Shown piece by piece: positions 6,317 to 13,900 of a stretch of DNA of 27,206 nt. Below the pieces are notes generated by a model. That model saw only the letters and a list, made by a program, of their open reading frames with translations. It made no database searches and had not been told where the DNA came from. Source of the stretch: a virus; the IMG/VR virus record IMGVR_UViG_3300005941_000034, positions 1 through 27,206 of that record, one strand, 5' to 3'. Numbering within the stretch: the stretch's first letter is position 1; every line of letters begins with the position of its first letter. The position numbers and the translations under genes are program-made.

Positions 6317-7305
6317 TGCAGAGTGCGTTTAATAAACAATTTGTGTGGTTTACTGGGGTTGTAGAGGATATTCTAGACCCTCTTATGGTTGGTCGTGTTA
6401 AGGTGCGAGCATATGGATATCACACAGACGTAAAAACTGACTTGCCTACGGAAGATCTTCCATGGGCTACTGTAATGGGTCCAACAGACTCAGCGCATAC
6501 TTCGGGGATTGGTAAGACTAGTCATGCATTGGTAAATGGATCTTGGGTCGTAGGATTTTTCCGTGACGGTGCTGCTGCGCAAGATCCTATTGTTATGGGG
6601 ACGGTGGGCTCTACCTTTCAAGAGAAGCCACCAGCTGATAAAGGTTTTTCAGACGCTTCTGAAACCTATCCAAAGTTTCAGCAAGATACCGATGGTACAG
6701 ATTTAGAAGAAGTCTATAACGACACTAACTTGTTAGCACGTGGCACCAACACTATCATACGAGAACTTGATACTGTAACTGAAGAACCTGTCACAGCTTA
6801 TGCCGCAGAGTATCCAAATAATAAAGTAACACAAACGACTTCTGGTCATATTATCGAGATAGACGATACTCCAGGGGCAGAGAGAATTAATGTAAGGCAT
6901 CGTTCAGGTACGTTTGTAGAGATGCATCCGAATGGCGATGTTGTACAGCATAATGGTAATCGCTTCCATATTACTACAGGCAACGATAACGTCCACATTA
7001 CAGGTGTTTGTAATTTAACGATCGACCAAGATTGTAATACAACTATTTTAGGTAATTGGAATATTGATGTTACTGGTGATAAAACCGAAACGATTGGCGG
7101 TAATTTTACTGAGACTATTACTGGCAATTTGACAGAAGAAGTTTCTGGTGAAGTATCTGAAACTTATAGTAAAAGTAAATCAACAGAAGTCGGGCAGAAT
7201 ATATCAGAAAAAACAGGTGGTACTGTAACTGAAACTTATGGCGGTGCTCAATCCACCAAGGCTGCGACTGTGAAAGTTAAAGCGTCTAGGATTGATCTAA
7301 ACTAA
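6316..7305 (+). CDS. gp5: Baseplate hub/spike gp5-like protein without lysozyme domain
   Basis: A 329-residue protein. The first 110 residues are an OB-fold of the gp5/VgrG type ('GRVKVRAYGYH', 'LPWATVM', 'GSWVVGFFRDG', 'DPIVMGTVGS'). Residues about 195-329 form the triple beta-helix needle, seen as short repeats such as 'GNWNIDVTGDKTETIGGNFT'. The T4 gp5 lysozyme domain (T4 protein 575 residues) is absent, with only a polar linker (about 110-190) in its place and no sign of frame disruption. The start at 6316 is preferred over an in-frame ATG at 6304 because it overlaps the upstream stop as TAATG and has AGGA 11 nt upstream. It partners gp27 and the PAAR tip encoded downstream. Confidence 0.9.
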   Translation: MQSAFNKQFVWFTGVVEDILDPLMVGRVKVRAYGYHTDVKTDLPTEDLPWATVMGPTDSAHTSGIGKTSHALVNGSWVVGFFRDGAAAQDPIVMGTVGSTFQEKPPADKGFSDASETYPKFQQDTDGTDLEEVYNDTNLLARGTNTIIRELDTVTEEPVTAYAAEYPNNKVTQTTSGHIIEIDDTPGAERINVRHRSGTFVEMHPNGDVVQHNGNRFHITTGNDNVHITGVCNLTIDQDCNTTILGNWNIDVTGDKTETIGGNFTETITGNLTEEVSGEVSETYSKSKSTEVGQNISEKTGGTVTETYGGAQSTKAATVKVKASRIDLN

Positions 7306-8153
7306 TGACCATAAATGTAACTCCAACAGTAGTTTCTGATGTACTGAGGGATACAAATTTCTCTATTTCATTTAGTGCCACGTATATGCCTTTGCAAGCG
7401 ACTGGGATAGAAAGTGTCCGTGCCTATCCATCTGGAATGGGCGGTACTAATAGTTCGGTGTACGATAGTTGGGATACTGGAGTAACTTTTACAAGCGGTA
7501 GTAATTCCGTGACGATATCTGGTCAACATAATAGCGCATTCGGGGGTGATGAAATAATCCATATCCCCAAGGGTGCAAGTACGAGAATGACTACAATATA
7601 TGCACCGTTCACTATTTTAGAAGATTCTCAGAATATTGAGATACCTGATGGCGCAAGAGGCGGTGACTTTCTTTATCAGGCGCATACAGATGGAGACGGG
7701 GATGATTCAACTCTTATAACTTACAGTCTATCGGGGGATAGCGGACTTGCTGTTGATTCTAAAACTGGTAGAGTAACAATGACTGCTACTCCTAGCCTCA
7801 TAAAGACTCATTTTAATTTTACAGTAATTGCTACAGAAATGAAACCTAATGGCGAGAGACCTATGACTTCTGCCGAGTTTGCTGAGGCAAAAACAGAATT
7901 CCCAGACCTAGCCAAACCCCAAGTAACTGCTGGTGTAGCTAATGTACCGCCAAACCAAGAGATAGTATCTTTCAAAGCCGACAGTTCGAATTTTGTAGAC
8001 AGAAATATTACTATTGAGGTTAAATATTTAGATTCTGATGGCGATGTTTCGTATTACACAACAAATAGAACGTTGAGGGTAAGAAACAACCTAAACAAAT
8101 TTTTAACATGGATAGAAAATTACCTTGAAACGTATTCGCCATTGGAAGAATAA
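7305..8153 (+). CDS. Unrecognised hub-region protein with a cadherin-like domain
   Basis: A 282-residue acidic protein I do not recognise as a named family. The first 100 residues are Ser/Thr/Gly-rich and beta-like. Residues about 125-180 carry a cadherin-like signature: 'ITYSLSGDSGLAVDSKTGRV' followed by a 'FNFTVIATE' strand, with a DGDGDD acidic turn ahead that could bind calcium. The C-terminus (about 225-282) is a beta segment and an amphipathic helix ending in acidic residues. It starts on a TAATG overlap with gp5 and is followed 2 nt later by a small gene and the PAAR gene, so it belongs to the hub/spike operon. A decoration, adhesion or assembly role is plausible but unproven. Confidence 0.75.
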   Translation: MTINVTPTVVSDVLRDTNFSISFSATYMPLQATGIESVRAYPSGMGGTNSSVYDSWDTGVTFTSGSNSVTISGQHNSAFGGDEIIHIPKGASTRMTTIYAPFTILEDSQNIEIPDGARGGDFLYQAHTDGDGDDSTLITYSLSGDSGLAVDSKTGRVTMTATPSLIKTHFNFTVIATEMKPNGERPMTSAEFAEAKTEFPDLAKPQVTAGVANVPPNQEIVSFKADSSNFVDRNITIEVKYLDSDGDVSYYTTNRTLRVRNNLNKFLTWIENYLETYSPLEE

Positions 8154-8155
8154 CT

Positions 8156-8350
8156 ATGCATGAGTTTGTCATATTATTGAATGGAGAGAAAAGGGTGTAT
8201 AATAAGTTTGAAGATATACCCATGAAGTTTGACAATTTATTAAAGTTTAAACCTGTTCATATTCCTGGACCGCATACCGAGGAAGAGCATGAGATAAACT
8301 CTCAATGGACAGATAAATTACTAGAACTAATGAAAAGGGAGACACGATAA
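8156..8350 (+). CDS. Small acidic conserved protein beside PAAR (64 residues)
   Basis: A 64-residue protein with 'MHEFVILLNGEKRVYNKFEDIP' character at its start, a central proline/histidine segment 'VHIPGPHTEEEHE' and an amphipathic C-terminal helix. A GGAAG Shine-Dalgarno sequence lies 7 nt upstream. Its stop overlaps the PAAR start as TAATG (8348-8352). Small proteins with this HTEEEHE motif accompany PAAR genes in marine T4-like phages; the function is unknown. Constant pairing suggests a folding or loading partner for the spike tip, which is an inference. Confidence 0.75.
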   Translation: MHEFVILLNGEKRVYNKFEDIPMKFDNLLKFKPVHIPGPHTEEEHEINSQWTDKLLELMKRETR

Positions 8351-8634
8351 TGCCAGCAGTAGCAAGAATCGGAGACGCAAACGCAGATCATTGTTCGCCT
8401 ATGGTACAGGCTGCAGGAAGTGGTAATGTATTCTGTAATGGCAGAGGAATTTCAAGATCTGGGGATGCTAATACTCCACATGACCTTCCAGGATCTCCAT
8501 GTCCTGGGCACAATACCCCAATAGGTTCTGGGTCTGGTTCTGTGTACGTTAATGGTAAGCAATGCGGTAGAGTTGGAGACCCAACCTGCACAGCAGTTGC
8601 CGCAGGAAGTCCAAATGTTTTCGCTGGGGGCTGA
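8350..8634 (+). CDS. PAAR-domain spike tip protein (gp5.4-like)
   Basis: A 94-residue PAAR protein made of repeated 'ARIGDAN...', 'ISRSGDAN...' and 'GRVGDPT...' beta turns. Conserved His/Cys residues (H14, C15, H44, C51, H54, C80) fit the zinc-stabilised cone of PAAR tips. In T4, gp5.4 caps the gp5 needle and sharpens it for piercing the outer membrane. The position after gp5 and before gp25 matches T4 gene order. The start is fixed by a TAATG overlap and a GGGAG Shine-Dalgarno sequence 8 nt upstream. Confidence 0.92.
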   Translation: MPAVARIGDANADHCSPMVQAAGSGNVFCNGRGISRSGDANTPHDLPGSPCPGHNTPIGSGSGSVYVNGKQCGRVGDPTCTAVAAGSPNVFAGG

Positions 8635-8642
8635 TAAACCAG

Positions 8643-8650
8643 TATAAATA
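8643..8650 (+). promoter_or_regulatory. Late promoter TATAAATA directly before gp25
   Basis: Exact late-promoter core, 5 nt (AACGT) from the gp25 ATG at 8656. No Shine-Dalgarno sequence is present between PAAR and gp25, so transcripts started here would be leaderless. Confidence 0.65.
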
Positions 8651-8655
8651 AACGT

Positions 8656-9099
8656 ATGAGCACAGAACTAATTTCAGATAAAAACCTTCGGGATACCAGA
8701 TCTAAGATCACTGGTACTACTAGGCAGTACAGAGACCTTTCTTTGGGGTTCAGGGCGCACCCTGAGTATGGCGATATATCGCCTGTTAAAGATTTAGAGG
8801 CAATCAAAAACTCTATTAGAAATATCTTAAAAACGAATCGTGGAGAGAAACCATTTAATCCCAAATTTGGTTGTGGTCTGAAAAACTATTTGTTCGAACC
8901 AGCGGACGGAATTACAAAAGCATCTATACGTGACGAGATAATGTATTCTCTTGGAATTCAAGAGCCCAGAGTTCAAGTAACTGATGTTGCTATTGAAGAT
9001 TATCCAGACAAGAACGCATATGCAATTACTATATTCACCACCGTAGTGAATACGCAACAGCAATTTGACCTACAACTACTATTAAAGAGATTAAGGTAA
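8656..9099 (+). CDS. gp25: Baseplate wedge protein gp25
   Basis: A 147-residue gp25 family protein (T4: 132 residues). It carries the 'NRGEKPFNPKFGCGL' segment (61-75) and the diagnostic EPR motif at 103-105 ('LGIQEPRVQV') that pairs with the sheath in T4-like tails and type VI secretion baseplates. It joins the wedge core (gp6/gp7/gp53) to the first sheath ring. The N-terminal 25 residues are a family-typical extension. The gene follows a late promoter and ends in a TAATG overlap with gp6. Confidence 0.93.
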   Translation: MSTELISDKNLRDTRSKITGTTRQYRDLSLGFRAHPEYGDISPVKDLEAIKNSIRNILKTNRGEKPFNPKFGCGLKNYLFEPADGITKASIRDEIMYSLGIQEPRVQVTDVAIEDYPDKNAYAITIFTTVVNTQQQFDLQLLLKRLR

Positions 9100-10934
9100 T
9101 GTCGCAAACAGACCTAACAAAGCTAGACTTTGATCAGATAAAAGATTCTATCAAAGAATTTCTAAAGAGCCAAGACGAATTCACAGATTACGATTTTGAA
9201 GGTTCTGGTCTGAATGTGTTGATGGATGTACTAGCTTACAACACGCATTATAATGCGTTACTAGCACATATGACTCTTAATGAGTCTGACCTTGCTACCG
9301 CTCAAGTTAGGTCTAATGTGGTTTCACGTGCTCAGTCTTTGGGTTATATTCCAAAATCTAAAAAGTCTTCTAGTGCGATCATAGATATCACAGTTACAGG
9401 TGCCGCAGATAGCCCAAATAGGATTACGCTGAAGCGTGGATACAAGGTAAGTGGTAAAATTAATAACAAGACATATTACTTTGTAGTTCTGTCTGACGCA
9501 ACAGCTGTGAAGTTATCTAACAACACCTATAAGTTTACTAATATTCCAGTGTATCAAGGTGCGTTAAAAACAGAAACTTATCGTGTTGATGGATTATCGC
9601 CATTCCAAAGGTTTGAGATATCTTCTGAAGCTGTAGATACTGAAACGCTATCAGTTTCTATAACCGAAACTGATAATCAGCTTGCTGGAGAATCGTATGC
9701 TTATTATGAAAAAATAAACGATACCAAATCAACTTCTAAAGTTTTCTTCTTTAACGAGAACAATTTCGGGAGATACGAGTTATATTTCGGGGACAATTTC
9801 TTAGGTCGTAGACCGACAAGTGGCTCTAAAGTAACTGTAGAATATCTTGTTACGGATGGACCAGAATCGAATGGTATAACTACGTTTGCTTCAGCTGGTT
9901 CTATAGAAGGATTGCCTTCAATATCAGTTTCTTTAGCTGAAGGTCATCTGAGATCTAATGGTGGTACTGATAAAGAAACTGTTGACTCTATCAGGTTCAA
10001 TGCTCCGATTAACTATGCAACTCAAGACCGTGCCGTAACTGCTGATGATTATCGTTCTTTGCTTATTCGCCAGTTCACAGACATTCAAGATATATCGGTG
10101 TGGGGCGGTGAGGACAATGATCCTCCAATTTATGGTAAGGTGTTTGTAGCAGTTGCGCTCAAGGATCAAGAAAGGGTTACAGAAACATTTATTAATTCTG
10201 TAAAATTGTTCTTAAAAGATAAAAATGTTGGTGCTATTACTCCAGATATAGTTGAAGCCGAATATACTAATATAGCGTTGGAAGTAGATTTTAAATATGA
10301 TAGTAACAAGTCTAAACTTACGGCAGGGCAAATAGAATCTAAGGTTTCTGACACAGTAGTAAAATATAATAATGATACCTTACAAACATTCAATGGTGTC
10401 TTCCGTATGTCCAATCTCCTCAAGTTGATTGATGAGTCAGACCCTGGAATTATCAACTCGGTTGTAAGAACAAAAATGTATAAAAGATTCAGACCATTCC
10501 CATTGAAAGCTGAAGACTATACAATCACATTCCCAAATGCTCTTTATATATCTACAACCAACGAATCCACTATCAATTCTTCAGTATTCTTACTAGATGG
10601 TATTGAGTGTAGGTTCCAAGACGAGCCGATAGGAGCGTCAACAACAAGAAGAATCTTTGTTATCAATCACGCAACTAGTGAAAAAATTACCAAGTATTCT
10701 GATGTTGGGCTTATTAATCCAACAAAGGGTACTGTATACATAAAGAACATAAAATTCGATTTATCCAACTTTGTTACAATTTTCGCTAAACCAGACAGCT
10801 TCGACATCAGTCCTAAATATAAGCAATTGTTGAATATACCAAGCGCAACAATTGATATTGGGTCAGAGTTAGATACTGTTTCGCTACTAGGATCTACTGG
10901 GCTATCAAGTTATCAAACGTTTACGAGACACTAA
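9099..10934 (+). CDS. gp6: Baseplate wedge protein gp6
   Basis: A 611-residue gp6-family (baseplate J-like) protein, close to T4 gp6 (660). Recognisable segments are the N-terminal 'LKSQDEFTDYDFEGSGLNVL' helix and turn (18-37), 'AYNTHYNALLAHMTLNES' (45-62), 'VVSRAQSLGYIPKSKKSS' (about 74-91), and the central 'APINYATQDRAVTADDYRSL' (about 300-320), the classic gp6/gpJ signature. Gp6 dimers form the continuous inner ring of the baseplate and change angle during contraction. It starts on a TAATG overlap with gp25 and its stop directly abuts the start of the giant gene. Confidence 0.93.
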   Translation: MSQTDLTKLDFDQIKDSIKEFLKSQDEFTDYDFEGSGLNVLMDVLAYNTHYNALLAHMTLNESDLATAQVRSNVVSRAQSLGYIPKSKKSSSAIIDITVTGAADSPNRITLKRGYKVSGKINNKTYYFVVLSDATAVKLSNNTYKFTNIPVYQGALKTETYRVDGLSPFQRFEISSEAVDTETLSVSITETDNQLAGESYAYYEKINDTKSTSKVFFFNENNFGRYELYFGDNFLGRRPTSGSKVTVEYLVTDGPESNGITTFASAGSIEGLPSISVSLAEGHLRSNGGTDKETVDSIRFNAPINYATQDRAVTADDYRSLLIRQFTDIQDISVWGGEDNDPPIYGKVFVAVALKDQERVTETFINSVKLFLKDKNVGAITPDIVEAEYTNIALEVDFKYDSNKSKLTAGQIESKVSDTVVKYNNDTLQTFNGVFRMSNLLKLIDESDPGIINSVVRTKMYKRFRPFPLKAEDYTITFPNALYISTTNESTINSSVFLLDGIECRFQDEPIGASTTRRIFVINHATSEKITKYSDVGLINPTKGTVYIKNIKFDLSNFVTIFAKPDSFDISPKYKQLLNIPSATIDIGSELDTVSLLGSTGLSSYQTFTRH

Positions 10935-13900
10935 ATGTCAAACAAAGAAATTACAAGAGTTCCTGAGATACTACCAGATAATTTGGCAGCAGAGTCTGCA
11001 GAATTTGTCACATTCCTTAAGAAGTATTACGAATGGATGGGTCAGAAAGGCAACCCTTCCGAAGGTATTGACCTAGCATTAAAGCAGAGAACCCTTGACA
11101 ATGCTGTCGACTTCTATTTAAGTTCTCTGTACAGCGAGCTTGGGTATGGGTTTGTTCTTAATAACCAAGCCAACCAAAAGAATATAATCGATAATCTTGC
11201 TGAAATTTATTCGGCAAAGGGTTCTTTACAGTCCATCAAGGTTATGTTCAGAGCGTTATTTGGTGAAGAGATTGACATCAAATTACCCAAAGAACAAATT
11301 CTCAAATCATCTTCTGGTAATTGGCTCAGCGAATATTCGGTAATTGTAGAATTAAATGAAGGAGATTTATTTACAACTGTTGGTAAATATGTAGAAGTAG
11401 AAACTTCATTCCCCAATACCCCTAAACAAACATTTGATGTCGAAGTTAAGCGGATAGAAAAGCGAGAGGGTTCTAACGTTTACGAAGTCTACGTTTCTCG
11501 ATATTTTGCTGGCTTCTTCTATTTTGATAGTGTTATCTATTACGGAGATGTTAAGGCAACGTTAAAGTCTTCAATGTCTCAAATTTTAAATATCGAGGAT
11601 AGCGGTACAGGGTTTAGAGTAGGCGAAACCTTTGTTATTGCAGATTTTGTAAGAGAATCTGGATTTAATGATCTAGCGAGATTACCAAAATCCTTTAGAA
11701 GAAAAGTCCCCTCTCTATCTAAAACAAAAAGAATTGACCTTGAGGATGTCGATGTAGACGTTCGTTCTGATGGTACTATAACACGAATTATAAAACTTGA
11801 GGATACGATTACCACCCAAGTGATTCGTGGGTCTACCATGATTACTCGTGTAGAAAGAAACGGTAAAGTGAAAGAATTCACTTCCACTATCGATGGTATC
11901 CCTACACCAAATCTAGCAATCAACTGGGATGAAATCTCTAAGGCTCTTATCGAGATCGCTTCTTTTGGCGGTACTAATGGTAGCATCCCTCTCGAATTAT
12001 ACAGTTTCCTGCAAGAAGTTCCCCAGCCAACATATAGTGACGGCACTACAGACCCATTATTCGATACGAATGTTGGGGCAACTCAATATAAGAGAGGGGA
12101 CTGGGATAGAGATGGCGAAATCTCTATTGACGATTCAATGGCGATACTTAGGTATGTATTTGACGTTGATCCTGGACTTAATCCTGCCACAGAAGCTGTA
12201 GAAGAAATCAGATATCAAAGGATAACTGAGGTTATATCTGAGTGGAACGCATACGCAACCCGAGAGAATATGGGGGCTGAAAAAACCTTTGCGTTGCGTA
12301 GTCCAGCTACATCTGGTGACGCATGGGATCCTACTTATTACCTTCCGGTAGACGTGGGATCTGACCTTGTAAGATTATCTGTTGGCGCTGACCCAGCTGA
12401 ATTTACAAGCGCATTATTGCAGTTAAATGCGGAAGCTGGTAGCACTGGCTTCAAAAAAGGGGACATCGATCAAGATGGAGAAATTGATACCGATGACCTA
12501 TTGGCATTAGTTACATATCAAGACCCTTCACTTAGAAATGCTAATCCATTACCAGCTCAGTTAGACTCGACTAAGATTGCTTGGATACAGCAATACCTTG
12601 ATACTGGTTCGGTAGAAGATCTTGCGCTTATGGTTTCTGCCATGGCATACAAGTATAATGCTGATAAAAGGAACGACCTACACGAATTTTTACTACAAGT
12701 AGATGGCGATTATGCTACTGGTCGTGTTCGTGGAGATATTGATCAGTCTGGTCTTATTACGTTAGATGATGTCTCTATTTTATTGAGACGTGCTGCTGGT
12801 TACTATGATGTTCCTAGCGGTGGCATTCAGTCTGTAAACGTAAATACTCTAGTCGGTGGCTATGACTCTTCTGAAGGAAGTATTACTTTAACTAATACTA
12901 TAAATGGTTCTGGTGCCGATATAGCTCCTAATGTTAGGGATGGTGTTATAACTAAATTCAACCTTACCAATCCAGGATTTGGTATTAGGGAAGCTGTTGC
13001 GATTCTTTTAAAACCCAGAGACGCAATTATCGAAAATATACCTGATGATTGGAGATTTGTAGATAACGCATTTGCTGATGGTTCTGGAGTCTATGAAGTA
13101 AAGTTAGATATTGTCGACGGTAAGATAAATAACTTATATTCCCCAGGAATAATGTACAACTTCCCTGAAGACCCTATTGATTCAGTTCAGGCTTCATACG
13201 ACAATGCTACCATTGCACCTATCCTACAAAATAGCGGTATTATTGGACGTACCAATAATGCGCCTGCAGATGGTAGTAGAGCTGAAGGTGTTTATGAAAT
13301 CACTTCTAGCGATTATACCACAAATAGTGCTAGTGGTACAGGTGCTGAATTTAAAATTAGAGTACGTGAAGGTGGCGGTGCGGGTGTTAATGCTTCTGTT
13401 TCTTATGACGAAGCTAACACCTTAGACGCAAGTAGGACTGAAGGTGTTTATGATATTTTCTCTGGATATACTACTGACGGAAGTGGTACTGGCGCAGGAT
13501 TTAGAGTTAGTGTATTTGATACTGGTCGTACGATAATTTTTACTCTCCGTCAAGGTACTGGCTATGTGGTCGGAGAAACGATAACCATACCTGATTCTTT
13601 ATTAGGCAGTGGCGGTGCAGCTGCACTAACTTTTGATATTGGTTCTATAAAAACTTACGATACCCTGATTTCTGTTGTAGATGGCGGTACTGGCTATTTG
13701 GCTGGCGAAACATTCACAGTAGCCGACTCAAATTTAGGTGGCGGTGGGGCACCTGCTCTAACATTTGCAATTGCCGATATTGCCGACTCCAATACTATAA
13801 CAGGGTTTAACATAATAAGCGGTGGTACAGGGTACGACATTGCTGCAGCGACAGTTGAGGTTACTGATGGAACTGGAGAAGGAATAATCTTCCCCACTAA

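Noticed and set aside
6316-7305. Lysozyme domain lost through a frameshift
   Set aside because: The frame from OB-fold to needle is continuous and the linker shows no lysozyme remnants, so this looks like a natural lysozyme-free gp5.
12099-12770. Cellulosome-type host gene captured whole
   Set aside because: The loops lie inside an unbroken phage structural ORF flanked by baseplate motifs, with no glycoside hydrolase or cohesin domain seen.
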